DNA of 64,000 bases from contig CAZURK010000045.1 of assembly GCA_964623055.1 (NCBI GenBank), forward strand, positions 4,093 to 68,092. Direction: 5' to 3'. Positions 8,454-17,690 of the stretch are shown here, in pieces; the stretch's first letter is position 1, and each line of letters opens with the position of its first letter. Position numbers and translations under genes: made by a program. Origin of the DNA: JADHUC01 sp964623055. GTDB lineage: Bacteria; Planctomycetota; Planctomycetia; Pirellulales; Pirellulaceae. Below the pieces are notes generated by a model. That model saw nothing but the letters and a program-made list of their open reading frames with translations. It was not told where the DNA came from and made no database searches.

Positions 8454-9899
8454 TCACGTCTTCTTCAGCCACAAGACCGCATCGCCGCCGAAGGGGGCCT
8501 TGAGTTCACGAGTGGCGCCTCCGTCGATCGAACCAGCGTCCGCTGATGTTCCTTTCGTCGGGTTGAACCATTCCCCTTTGAGCTTCCCCGGCGTCGCCGA
8601 AAGATCGACGGTGATATTGCCGCCATCGGGTGCATAGACCAAGTATTCGCCCTTGCTCGCTGACGCGTGTGCTAGGCAATAGCCGGTCGACGCCAATTTG
8701 TTGTTGGGCGTCATCGCGACCAGATTCATCTGTTCGGCAAAGCGGCGCGTGTAACCGAGGCTCTTGCGAACCGGGTCCCACTTCTTGTCGAACCGGTTGC
8801 CGATCACGGTGCCGTCGTACGGATCCATGAACAGCGGGTTGAGTCCCCGTAGAAAACTCTTCCAGACCCAAGCCTGGTTGCCGCCGATGCCCCACAGATG
8901 GTCAGTGTCGGTGAGGATGACCTTTCTGCCGTCGGCCGCTGGCGGGTTGTCGCGATATCCGCCCTCGGGATTCGGCGAAATCCACTCGGCCGGACTCTCG
9001 AACAATGTGCGATTCTTCCCGCCTTTATACTGAAACGTCATGCCCACAGGATGTTGTTTCGACTTCTCGCTTTCGTAGCGATGAATGTAGTCGATCATGT
9101 GGTACTGCCAGGGAGTCGACGGCGGATGGTTTTCGTTAGAGATCTCGTACAACACATTGTCCAAATCCCCCACCGTGTCGATCACGTTGCGGACGTAGGC
9201 TTCCTGCAGGGCTGTGACCTTTCTGTTGGTCAAAGTGTGAATGTCAAGACCTTTTCCATCACCGTTCGCATCGCCATCGATTCCGTTGACGTTGTTTGCC
9301 GGGTGAAACGGATGGGTCTCCCACGCGCGTTTGGCGAACTGAACTCCCCAACCCTCGAACAGCATCACCGACACATAGATGCCTCGCTGGCCGGCTGCCG
9401 TTACGCGCCGCCGCAGGCGATCGAAGTAGTCGCGATCGTATTTGGTCAGATCGAATTTCGGCTTGCCGTCGGCGGCGTTGCCGGGGCCGGTTCGCGCGAA
9501 CGGGTGAGGTGCTACCGTGTGCGTTGCGCCCGGCCGCCAGTGTCCCGGCTGCCAGAGAGTCGACTCCCAGGTCCACAGACGGATGAAGTTGTGATTCAAG
9601 CGTTCAAGGAAATCGAGATACGCGTCGAAGTCGAATCTCGGTGGAGGATCACCCGACCCCATATCCGACAAATTGGACCACGTGTGCGTCCCGGTCAGGT
9701 AGACTGCCTTGCCGCTACCGTCGGCGAAGTACCTCGGGTTGTCCGGGTGAACGCGTAGCGGGCCGGAGGCAGGCGTGTGCGATGTTTTGGGAGATTCCGG
9801 TTCCGCCGCGAAGCCAGGTTGGCGGTCACCAAGACCGTTCGCAATGGCCCCGGCCATCACCAATTGGCCTGAATGCTGTAAGAATTCACGTCGTCTCAT
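8454..9899 (-). CDS. Tat-exported DUF4038 / GH140-like glycosidase
   Basis: This 481-residue protein starts at ATG 9899, preceded by AAGGTGAG and by a Tat motif (MRRREFLQHSG). The opening LRVHPDNPRYFADGSGKAVYLTG is the hallmark of the DUF4038 apiosidase-like TIM barrel. Barrel motifs follow: NHNFIRLWTWES, YDRDYFDRLRRRV, and YEISNENHPPS near residue 255, whose glutamate is the likely catalytic acid. A small C-terminal beta domain (about 410-481) ends the protein. GH140 enzymes remove branched pentoses; the substrate here is unknown. It starts 5 bp after the stop of the upstream paralogue gene and is cotranscribed with it. A truncated relative lies at 39.9 kb. Confidence 0.85.
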   Translation of the reverse strand: MRRREFLQHSGQLVMAGAIANGLGDRQPGFAAEPESPKTSHTPASGPLRVHPDNPRYFADGSGKAVYLTGTHTWSNLSDMGSGDPPPRFDFDAYLDFLERLNHNFIRLWTWESTLWQPGHWRPGATHTVAPHPFARTGPGNAADGKPKFDLTKYDRDYFDRLRRRVTAAGQRGIYVSVMLFEGWGVQFAKRAWETHPFHPANNVNGIDGDANGDGKGLDIHTLTNRKVTALQEAYVRNVIDTVGDLDNVLYEISNENHPPSTPWQYHMIDYIHRYESEKSKQHPVGMTFQYKGGKNRTLFESPAEWISPNPEGGYRDNPPAADGRKVILTDTDHLWGIGGNQAWVWKSFLRGLNPLFMDPYDGTVIGNRFDKKWDPVRKSLGYTRRFAEQMNLVAMTPNNKLASTGYCLAHASASKGEYLVYAPDGGNITVDLSATPGKLKGEWFNPTKGTSADAGSIDGGATRELKAPFGGDAVLWLKKT

Positions 9900-9904
9900 A
9901 GTTC

Positions 9905-12172
9905 TCACCTTTCCCTTGTGATGCTGATCCGGTTCCGGTCCTTTGTTACGACGACCTTCGGCAGCGTGACGAGGCCCCATTTGTCGGCGGTGACTCTGCC
10001 CGACTGGACCTCTTTCTTGTTCGCCAGTGATGTGTTTGCCCACTTGAACACCTCGTTCGGCTCGGGCTTGAACCGCTTCAGATGCCGCGGTGTCACATCG
10101 ACGGTGCAGGAATTCTCCATGCAGTCGGAAGTGACGTACACGGTCATCTCCCAGCGGCTCGGTTGGTCGACCACGTCTTCCGAATCCCACAGTAGCCAAC
10201 CGTTGATTTGCCCGTAGGGATCGCCGTCGTTGGGATCGCCGCTGCCCGGGTTGTTGTCCAGCGAACAGTTGGAAAACGCCGGCAACGAGTTGCCCCACTT
10301 GATGCTGTTCGGGATCGCCCGGAACTGTTCGCCGTCGCGTCGGAAGCCGGCCCAGTAGGCCACGAACGGCTGCCGCGCGTCGCGCAGGGCTGCCCAGCCG
10401 CGAGGGTCGTCCTGCCAGCCGAACTCGGCGGTATGCCCGCTGGTCTTGCCCGTGGCTGAGATCAGGAACATGTAAGGAATGTCGCGCTCCGGGTATTTCT
10501 TCAGATAGTACTCGAGATTAAACATCTCCCAGCCGCTTTCGCCATCCTCGGTTACGGCCAACTCTCTCGGACCAAGGTGCCGCGGCAAGGATGCGCTGCC
10601 CCGCGTCCACTGGTAGTTGTACGCCGCCGTGTACTGGCCAAAGGACAGATAGCCAAAAATTTCCGGATGGCGCACGCCGAAGTGCATGAACGTGCCGTAC
10701 AGGCCGCTCCGTTGCGGCTTCCACTTGTCCTGGCACCAGCGGATCATCGACAACAGGTACTGCTCGGGGAAGAAACCCACGCGGCTCTCGCGGAAGCTCT
10801 TCAGTGTCCCGCGGCCGTTCGAGAAGCATAGGCTGTCGAAGTATCCGATCTGGCTTTCGACGAACAGTTTCAACGCGTCGTCTGGAGGGATCTTCACGTT
10901 GTGATTCACCATGTTGAAGCCGCGCTGGAATCCGACGATGTCCATCGGGTCGCCCTCCTTGAACGTCGGCGGGACGGTGACCACGATGTGGAACGGGCGC
11001 CCTGGCAGGTTCGCCAGCGGCGGTGCGGGCCAGAGGATGTACCAGTACTCGGGTGTCTCCTGGCGGTAGTTGTTGAGTTGGATCCGTTGCAGGGCCGGTC
11101 GTGGCGTGCCGCGAGTCTCGGTGATCGGCTCGGCGAGGCTGTTGGCGGGGCCGATCTGCGAGGCATTCTCGGTACCGGCCCAAACACTGGTCACCGCGTA
11201 ATATCGTTTGCCGGATTTCGCTGGCGTATGGACGAACAGCCCCTCGCCGGGCATGACCGGCTTGTAGTCGTCGTAGCACCGCGTGCCGATCAGCGATTCG
11301 GGGATCTCACGCTGGTTAAGAAATTCGCCGCGGTAGTAGGTCCGCCGCATGTCTCCGTCGTAGGCGGAAAGCGGCGTCTTCTCGCCGAGCAGTTCGGCGT
11401 CCTCCAGATTCGCTGCGGTGATCGGACGGCTGTGGCGGTGAATGCGATACGTCACTGGCGGCACTTCGCGCACGCGGAAGACGTCCACGCCGCGGCCGGC
11501 GTTCTTGCTGTTCAGTCCCTGCAGATCGCGCAGGGTCTTGTTGGTGATCGCCGGCAGATTGGGCTTACCCATATGTCCGATGCCGGGCCCGTCGGCAAGC
11601 TGCTCGTCCTTCTGGCCGCTGGCAAATCGGCTGACCCAAAGGATCTTGTCTTTCGCCGGCCGGAATGCGGGCAATTCCGTCCACATCACGAACGTCTGCC
11701 CATCGTGATGCACCACGCGAACGCCGGTTACCTGTTCGGGCAATTTCCCAGCCGTGCCCTCGTATCGGATGTCCAAGTACGTCTTGGACGAGTCCCAGCC
11801 ATCGAACCTTTCGACGTGGAGCACCAGTTCTCCCTTTGCCGCGCGGACCGCGTCCGTGGCGTCGAAGCTCTGGAACCACGGCGTTTCAAGAGCAAGCGGC
11901 TCGCCGCCGGGCGGGACGATCCGCGCCGGCTCAGTCGGTTGAACGTCTCCGACCGTGAAGCAGAACAGCGACGCGTGGACCACATTTGCGCCCGACTGCA
12001 ATGCTGACAAATCGATCACGAGCCGCTCGCCGTCGGCATCCTTGACAACGCTGATCGTCTTCTCGTGAGTCGCCGGAACCTCGCGCCCCGCCCAGCGCCG
12101 CGAAACCAGCTCGGCCCGTACGCTCGTCGCGAACGTCAGAACGGCCACTATCAGCAACACAACGCGACCCAT
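9905..12172 (-). CDS. Large secreted unknown, paralogue of the upstream CBM9 protein
   Basis: This encodes 755 residues from ATG 12172, the start that gives a signal peptide (VVLLIVAVLTFATSVRA); the frame is open 50 codons further, but that stretch crosses a palindromic repeat. The order of blocks matches the neighbour at 12342-15278 without its CBM9-like head: a beta domain (LVIDLSALQSGANVVHASLFCF), a fibronectin-III-like part (VTGVRVVHHDGQTFVMW), a second (VTYRIHRHSRPITAANL), then a hydrolase-like part with HIVVTVPPTFKEGDP, FHESR-type repeats and DKWKPQRSGLYGTFMHFGVRHPEIFGYLSFGQY. The canonical nucleophile elbow is not clear. I infer a carbohydrate-related extracellular protein; the function is unknown. 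Confidence 0.75.
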   Translation of the reverse strand: MGRVVLLIVAVLTFATSVRAELVSRRWAGREVPATHEKTISVVKDADGERLVIDLSALQSGANVVHASLFCFTVGDVQPTEPARIVPPGGEPLALETPWFQSFDATDAVRAAKGELVLHVERFDGWDSSKTYLDIRYEGTAGKLPEQVTGVRVVHHDGQTFVMWTELPAFRPAKDKILWVSRFASGQKDEQLADGPGIGHMGKPNLPAITNKTLRDLQGLNSKNAGRGVDVFRVREVPPVTYRIHRHSRPITAANLEDAELLGEKTPLSAYDGDMRRTYYRGEFLNQREIPESLIGTRCYDDYKPVMPGEGLFVHTPAKSGKRYYAVTSVWAGTENASQIGPANSLAEPITETRGTPRPALQRIQLNNYRQETPEYWYILWPAPPLANLPGRPFHIVVTVPPTFKEGDPMDIVGFQRGFNMVNHNVKIPPDDALKLFVESQIGYFDSLCFSNGRGTLKSFRESRVGFFPEQYLLSMIRWCQDKWKPQRSGLYGTFMHFGVRHPEIFGYLSFGQYTAAYNYQWTRGSASLPRHLGPRELAVTEDGESGWEMFNLEYYLKKYPERDIPYMFLISATGKTSGHTAEFGWQDDPRGWAALRDARQPFVAYWAGFRRDGEQFRAIPNSIKWGNSLPAFSNCSLDNNPGSGDPNDGDPYGQINGWLLWDSEDVVDQPSRWEMTVYVTSDCMENSCTVDVTPRHLKRFKPEPNEVFKWANTSLANKKEVQSGRVTADKWGLVTLPKVVVTKDRNRISITRER

Positions 12173-12194
12173 GGCCGCAACCCAACCATACCGG

Positions 12195-12269
12195 TTTTGA
12201 ACAGGAGGGAACGGAGAGAACAGAGGCATTAACCTCTCTCCGTTCTCTCTGTTGCCTCCCGTTCGAAAA
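12195..12269. repeat. Imperfect palindrome D (GAACAGGAGG type)
   Basis: The left arm runs TTTTGAACAGGAGG then GAACGGAGAGAACAGAGG; the right arm (12233-12269) is its near-complement, ending CCTCCCGTTCGAAAA, with a 6-nt loop CATTAA. It lies between the stop of the 978-residue gene and the start of the 755-residue gene, 22 bp upstream of the latter's ATG, so it would be in the mRNA between two paralogues. Confidence 0.7.
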
Positions 12270-12341
12270 GAACGCGCGCAGACGAACAAGATATCGTCGG
12301 ATAGTAGTACGATGCGCTTCATCGCCTCGTTCTCCCGAATG

Positions 12342-15278
12342 CTATTGAGTCGTCACCACGATTCGAACGCCCGCTTCGCTGATGTCCACACCGGGAATCA
12401 CCAGCAGACCGTCGGCACCGATCGTAAGTTTTCCGCTTTGGGCCGCCTCGTCCGCGCCAACCGGCGTGCCGGACCAGGAAACCGTTGCGCCTGGCGAGGG
12501 CTTGAATCTGGCAAGCCGCCGGATTGTCACGTCCGCCATCTTTGGATCGCCGTGGCCGTACTTCTTTTGATAGAACACGACCACTTCACAGCGATTGGCC
12601 TTGTCCACGACCGTCTCGGGCCGCCAGCGGTAGTTCCAGTTGAACTCGCCCTGCTTGCCTCCGGCGAGCAGTTCGTCCACGGTCGCACTTCTGAAGGCAA
12701 GTAACGGCCGGTCGCTGCGGACCATCTGACGCGCGGCGTTGGGCCACGTGCTGGTCGCCGAGACGGGCAGCAACGTTGTGCCGCCCCACATGTACGAGCC
12801 CATGACCGGGCGGCGCTTCGCGAGCATGAGCTGATAAAACTCGCGGCATGGTGTCCAATCGTTACGGCTGGTCATCGCGATCAGCGGCAATTTGGCGGTT
12901 GGTGGTAATGCGCCGATCTGTTTGTTAACGTCCAATGCGTCCCACACGTTCACGCCGTCAGCAGTCTTGATGCTCCATTCGATCTCGCCGAGCGCCGCAA
13001 CGAGCGAGTCGAATTGGCCGCGCGACCAGCGGTACTGGTTAACCTCGTTCACCCCGTACCGCGCATCTGGGAGACCGTGGCCCGTGACCACCAGGGCGAA
13101 CACGTCCGGGAACGAAACGCCCAGCCGCAGCGCGCCAAAACCGCCCCGGTAACGAATGCCCGTGACGAGCACGCGGCCGCGATCGACGGGCCATTTCGCC
13201 GATGCCCACTCGACGAACGACAACAAACGCCTCTGGGTGTAATTGAGTATCGTCCCCTGGCTGAAGCTCCGCAGCGTGTCCCGCGATTCGTGATAGCCGT
13301 ACCACCATGTCGGGAACGGGAGGTCGTGCGGACTTATCACGATGCTATCGCGTTCCAGGCGATATTGCGTCCGCCAGTAGGAGCCGCGATCGTAGTGTAG
13401 ACTCAGCTCGAGCGGCGCGGCCTTTGGCATTGTCTCGGGAATGCCGACCGACCAGTTGAAATAGCGGCTCGGCAGATTCGACAGCGGTGGCGCGACCCAA
13501 CGCACGTAGTGCAGACGCTTCTGCTTGTACCGCCACAGCGGTCCCGGCGGCAACTCGCCCTGGAGGACCGGCTCGCCGGCACCGCCAACTTCGGCGACGG
13601 CTTTCGTAGCCGCGATCGCCGCCGTGTTCTGCACGCCATCGACGCTGGCGAGGACCGCGTAGTATGCCTTCCCGGCCTTTCCTGGCGTGTGGACATAAAG
13701 TCCGGTCCCCCGGGGCAACGGCGTTTCGCCGCCGGGGATGACAAAACGATCGATCGGGCAATCCACGCCGTATTCGCCATCGATCCGCGCGCTGTCGAAG
13801 ACGCTCCCGTAGCGAGGTGTCTTCATGTAGGTGGCGGTCACAACCACGTGGTCGACGGGCCGCTCGATGTTCCGTCCGTTGATATTCCAGCCCGAAAGCG
13901 GCTTGACCTCGGCGATCAGTTCGGCCGCGGCGAGCGTCTCGGCCGTGATAGGCTTGGCGGAGCGGTAGACGCAGTACCGCACGCGGCGGGTCTTGTCCAT
14001 ACCGGCGAGCAGTTCCTTCATCTCGCCCCACGTCGCTTCGTCTTTGCCGATCAGGTCGTCAATCTCTTTCCAAGTCAGGAAGGTCTGACCGGCGTGGTGG
14101 ACCGCACTGAGGCCGGTCACCTGCTGGGGTACCTCGTCCGGTTCGCCATCGAACATGACGTCCAGGAACGTCGTCTCCGGCCGCCAGCCGGGGAACTGCT
14201 TCACGAACAGGCCCGTGTTGGGCTTCGTTCCGCCGGCCCACGCGGCCACCAGGTCGGTTATGTCGAACCAGCGGTACCATGGCGCCGCCAGCGCCAGTGG
14301 TTTTCCTGCCGTCTTCGGCTTGCCTCCTTCGGCGAGTGGCGCGGCTAGGGGATAGATCTCGACGTCCGTGCGCGCGTCGGCGACCGAACCGTCCATCGGC
14401 TCACGCTCGGCCCGCAACAGGGCTCGACGGACCTTCTTTCCCGCCAAGGCCGACAGGTCGAACTGTAGCACGGCCCCGCCGGCGTCGAGTTGCGTGAGTG
14501 TGATACCTTTGAGCGTCTTCGAGTCTTTGCGCCCTTCGACAGCGGGCGGCTCGTCCGCGAACAGCAGATGGCCAAAGCGGGCCGGTACGTCGTAGTCGGC
14601 GCTGAGCGTCGGCGACCAAGCTTGGTTCTCGGCGGCGCCGCCTGCTCGCCTGTTGCGGTAGAAGTTGCCGCGCCATTTCGTCGGCACGTCACCGTCGCCC
14701 CCTAGCGATGTCATGGGAATGGCGATCTCCAGAGACCAGCCGCGTTCGCCCAAGATAGTGGCGGTCTTGGCTTGGGAGTCAAATGCCCCTGGGTTTCCGT
14801 GCCCGATTCGGTCGGAGACGACCCCGTTGGCGTTGACGATGATCTGATAGTATCCGGCGTCCGGCTTTGGCGACAGGAACAGCTCGACCGAGTCATCCTG
14901 ATAGGCCGGACCGTCGGGCTGCGTGACGACGCGACGAAGCTGCCCCATGTTGGGCTCGTCCAACTTTGCTCCGATGTACAACACGCCTTCGTTGCGAATC
15001 AGCAAGACCTCGGTGCGCGGCTGTGCCGGACCGGGACGTTCCAGCCGGCCCAATACGATCGGTTTCGCCGCGGACCATGCGTCGTCATCGAGCCGCCCGT
15101 CGATTTTCGGCGCCGTTGTGGTTGGCGCCACCCATGCCTCGGACAGCCCTCGGCGGGCACCAACCAAGCCGGTTCCCAACCTCGCCGTCACCACCGACGA
15201 TTGAGCCGTCGCCCCAACCAGCATCACGGTTACCGCCGCAATTCCGCACACAACCGACCAACGCACATGGCTCTTCAT
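12342..15278 (-). CDS. Secreted CBM9-like / FnIII / hydrolase-like protein
   Basis: This 978-residue protein has a signal peptide (VVCGIAAVTVMLVGATAQS). Residues 45-235 form a CBM9-like carbohydrate-binding domain, with APKIDGRLDDDAWSAAKP, DDSVELFLSPKPDAGYYQI and GWSLEIAIPMTSLG as family hallmarks. Next come a beta domain (LTQLDAGGAVLQFDLSAL), two fibronectin-III-like parts (VTGLSAVHHAGQTFLTW; VYRSAKPITAETLAAAEL) and a C-terminal hydrolase-like region with SLHYDRGSYW, YGYHESRDTLRSF and GRVLVTGIRYRGGFGALRL. The last two thirds align block by block with the next gene, so the pair is a tandem duplication. It probably acts on polysaccharide at the cell surface; no reaction can be assigned. Confidence 0.8.
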   Translation of the reverse strand: MKSHVRWSVVCGIAAVTVMLVGATAQSSVVTARLGTGLVGARRGLSEAWVAPTTTAPKIDGRLDDDAWSAAKPIVLGRLERPGPAQPRTEVLLIRNEGVLYIGAKLDEPNMGQLRRVVTQPDGPAYQDDSVELFLSPKPDAGYYQIIVNANGVVSDRIGHGNPGAFDSQAKTATILGERGWSLEIAIPMTSLGGDGDVPTKWRGNFYRNRRAGGAAENQAWSPTLSADYDVPARFGHLLFADEPPAVEGRKDSKTLKGITLTQLDAGGAVLQFDLSALAGKKVRRALLRAEREPMDGSVADARTDVEIYPLAAPLAEGGKPKTAGKPLALAAPWYRWFDITDLVAAWAGGTKPNTGLFVKQFPGWRPETTFLDVMFDGEPDEVPQQVTGLSAVHHAGQTFLTWKEIDDLIGKDEATWGEMKELLAGMDKTRRVRYCVYRSAKPITAETLAAAELIAEVKPLSGWNINGRNIERPVDHVVVTATYMKTPRYGSVFDSARIDGEYGVDCPIDRFVIPGGETPLPRGTGLYVHTPGKAGKAYYAVLASVDGVQNTAAIAATKAVAEVGGAGEPVLQGELPPGPLWRYKQKRLHYVRWVAPPLSNLPSRYFNWSVGIPETMPKAAPLELSLHYDRGSYWRTQYRLERDSIVISPHDLPFPTWWYGYHESRDTLRSFSQGTILNYTQRRLLSFVEWASAKWPVDRGRVLVTGIRYRGGFGALRLGVSFPDVFALVVTGHGLPDARYGVNEVNQYRWSRGQFDSLVAALGEIEWSIKTADGVNVWDALDVNKQIGALPPTAKLPLIAMTSRNDWTPCREFYQLMLAKRRPVMGSYMWGGTTLLPVSATSTWPNAARQMVRSDRPLLAFRSATVDELLAGGKQGEFNWNYRWRPETVVDKANRCEVVVFYQKKYGHGDPKMADVTIRRLARFKPSPGATVSWSGTPVGADEAAQSGKLTIGADGLLVIPGVDISEAGVRIVVTTQ

Positions 15279-15594
15279 CTCGTAGATCTCCCTGCGCAGC
15301 GCGACTTGAGGTATCTGACCAATAGCCTATGGTCGTCGCTGGGCCGCTGCAAGCATTTCCCCTGCCGACTTTCAACGAGCATTCAAGAACCTGGGCAGTG
15401 TGCCGCGAATTCGCCCTGCCATTCCAACCAGCTCAGGGTCAACCAGCCGGCAACGAGTAACCTGCGACGTTTTCAAGTGGCATTGCACCCATGCGGCGCG
15501 GGCGGACATTCGGACGACGCCAGGTTCGACCGGCGCGTACTAAGAAACCTGGGTTCGACGTACCTTTTGCAGCGTCTTGAGGTACTGCCCTTGC
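15279..15594. other. Intergenic region between SUMF1 gene and CBM9-like gene
   Basis: These 316 bp separate two co-directional minus-strand genes. I see no open frame with a ribosome site and no strong palindrome. A GGGAGA sequence just upstream of the CBM9-like gene start serves as its ribosome site. No confident promoter could be picked. Confidence 0.5.
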
Positions 15595-16641
15595 TTACTT
15601 GCCAGACGGATCCGCGGCCACGCGGAAGCCCAAGACGCCGACCCGGATGTGCGGCGCGAGCCCGTGGCGGACCGCCGCACGGCAGGTCCCGGCGACGAGC
15701 GCCCAGCCGCCACCACGGAACACCCGGTACGAGCCCGTCTCTGGCCCCGGCGGGTCGTCCGTTGGCGAATCGGCGTAGTAGTCCTTGTCGTACCAATCAG
15801 CACACCACTCCCACACATTCCCGTGCATATCGAACAGCCCCCAGGCATTGGGCTTCTTTCGACCAACCGGATGTGGCTTGCAGTTGTTGGCATCAAGCCT
15901 CTTCCGATAGTTGTCTGAACCGGGTTTGAAAATTGCATCCGCGTCGAGCAGCTGATCACCAGAGTTGTTGCCGAACCACGCGTACTCGCCAAGCTGAGAC
16001 GAGCCATCTCCAAAACTGTACACCGTCGTCGTCCCTGCACGGCAGGCGTATTCCCACTCGGCATCGGTCGGCAGGCGATACGTCTTTCCTTCCTTGACCG
16101 ATAGTCTCTTGCAGAACTCTACCGCTTCGTCCCAATTCACGAACTCCGCGGGATGATTCGACGTGTCCTTTCCGGAGACGCGATCTGCCTCCTTTCCTCC
16201 TTTCGCGAAGCTACTCGGATTCTTCCCCGTCACTTTCTCGTACTCCGCCTGCGTTACTTCATGCACGCCAAGGTAAAACGGCTTGGTGATCCGTACCTTG
16301 TGCTGGGAATGTTCGCTCGCAAGAGTTGTGGCAAAAAACTTGGCACCGGCTTCGGGCAGATCAAACATCCGCACGACTTCCTGCGGCGATTTGGTGCTGC
16401 CCATCATGAACTCGCCCGCCGGGATCAGTTTCAGTTTCATGCCGATGCTGTTGGTGATTTCGACTGGCAATCCCAACCTCTTGCCGCACTCCTTTTGTGC
16501 TGCGGCAGCCTCCTCTCGCGTAAACGGTGCCTTCAGCATCGGCCCCTTGGCCTCGGTGCCCGGAGCCGCACCGGGTTCCGCTGAGTAGGAGAAAGAAGGA
16601 AGCATCCAGAGGACAGCCAACGGAAGGAGATGTCGCGTCAT
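15595..16641 (-). CDS. SUMF1 (formylglycine-generating-enzyme-like) protein
   Basis: This 348-residue protein has a signal peptide (LLPLAVLWMLPSFSYSA). The SUMF1 fold is clear: NSIGMKLKLIPAGEFMMGS near residue 65, PFYLGVHEVTQAEYEKVTG near 120, PAEFVNWDEAVEFCKRLS, YRLPTDAEWEYACRAGT, GLFDMHGNVWEWCADWYD near 275 and RVFRGGGW near 310. A genuine sulfatase-activating enzyme needs two active-site cysteines near the C-terminus; here only one is plain there (GTCRAAVRHG), so it may be one of the many SUMF1 proteins with another role. A CxPxR-type sulfatase lies 18 kb away, but there is no direct link. Confidence 0.85.
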   Translation of the reverse strand: MTRHLLPLAVLWMLPSFSYSAEPGAAPGTEAKGPMLKAPFTREEAAAAQKECGKRLGLPVEITNSIGMKLKLIPAGEFMMGSTKSPQEVVRMFDLPEAGAKFFATTLASEHSQHKVRITKPFYLGVHEVTQAEYEKVTGKNPSSFAKGGKEADRVSGKDTSNHPAEFVNWDEAVEFCKRLSVKEGKTYRLPTDAEWEYACRAGTTTVYSFGDGSSQLGEYAWFGNNSGDQLLDADAIFKPGSDNYRKRLDANNCKPHPVGRKKPNAWGLFDMHGNVWEWCADWYDKDYYADSPTDDPPGPETGSYRVFRGGGWALVAGTCRAAVRHGLAPHIRVGVLGFRVAADPSGK

Positions 16642-16722
16642 TTCGTTGCCTCCAGCCCAAGACGATTCGAGAAGCCGAGACGCCCGCTCAACCCGCGATG
16701 ATAGACGAGTGGTAGTTGGCTC

Positions 16723-17508
16723 TCAAGTGTTTGCCCGTCCGCATACGCCCAAACCCAACGCTGCTGGGCAGCCCATTTTTCGGAAAATCGTCGAAGAATC
16801 CTCTGCGCACCCGGCTTTCCGTTCTTGTGACAGAATGAGAATCGCCGGCCGCTCTTCGCAGAGTCTGGGCACCGTATCGCCGCGCTGCTCCCACGCGGAC
16901 ACGCCGGCGTAGGAAGGACACGGATCGAGATCCACTAATCGACCAGTTCGGGCTGTGCCGTCAGGAGCCCAGAGCAGATATCGGTCCCACTCGTCAGGCG
17001 CAAGCCGAATCCGTGGGGGACACCACAAATGGCCGCCTCGAATAGCATCACGCGACAGCAGACGAGCCCCAAGCATCGCGCCGCCGTCCATGCAGACGAG
17101 ATGCAGGTCGAGGACCATCTCCGCTTCGGACCGAAGCAGAACCCGCTGGCCGATCGCGATATAGTTGTCATTCTGTGCGAGTGCCCATGTCGCACGCTGA
17201 CCGCGGGCCGGATGCTCGGCGCCGTCGAAGAACGCGAGTGTTAAGTCGCCCCTTTTCTCGGCGACGTCACACCACTGACCGTCTGCTGATTTGACCTGGA
17301 ATTCGAAGCCTGCCAACTCGGGTGTGAACGCGACTCGGTACTGTGTGCCGGTGACGAGTACGCGTCCGCTTTCCCGCGTAACCGCGGGAACTGCATCGGC
17401 CGCGGTCGCCGACAAGAGACAGAGGAGGGCGGAGCACGATAGCGTTGTGCCCCACCGGCCGCAGCGCTCGTACACAGGACATTGAGCGTGAATGGTGTTT
17501 CGATTCAT
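16723..17508 (-). CDS. Exported protein of unknown function, possibly truncated
   Basis: The ATG at 17508 gives 261 residues; four more codons are possible upstream. A hydrophobic stretch (LSCSALLCLLSATAADA) marks export. The body has beta-strand alternation (RVLVTGTQYRVAFTPELAGFEFQV) typical of the head of a larger galactose-mutarotase- or glycosidase-like protein. The last 40 residues, ending GCPAALGLGVCGRANT, do not read like a natural end, and the family partner would be longer, so I suspect a C-terminal truncation. It is divergent from the 1417-residue gene, with 182 bp between starts. Confidence 0.55.
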   Translation of the reverse strand: MNRNTIHAQCPVYERCGRWGTTLSCSALLCLLSATAADAVPAVTRESGRVLVTGTQYRVAFTPELAGFEFQVKSADGQWCDVAEKRGDLTLAFFDGAEHPARGQRATWALAQNDNYIAIGQRVLLRSEAEMVLDLHLVCMDGGAMLGARLLSRDAIRGGHLWCPPRIRLAPDEWDRYLLWAPDGTARTGRLVDLDPCPSYAGVSAWEQRGDTVPRLCEERPAILILSQERKAGCAEDSSTIFRKMGCPAALGLGVCGRANT

Positions 17509-17690
17509 GGCGCAGCGCAATATGGCTTGAACAAGAATGAAAGGCTCCCAACCCAGTTAAAGCAGTGCGATTTCATTGTTAGCCCATACTCTAACCCCGA
17601 TCAAGCATGGGAAGTGCCTGCTTCATTGAGTTCGTACGTCCGTCACGCTATGCTGGTCGAGGATATTCGCACTTAGCGAGGAGACGAACC

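Noticed and set aside
10901..12007. Plus-strand open frame of 368 codons
   Set aside because: It lies wholly opposite the 755-residue gene, has no ribosome site or family features, and reflects GC-rich codon structure.
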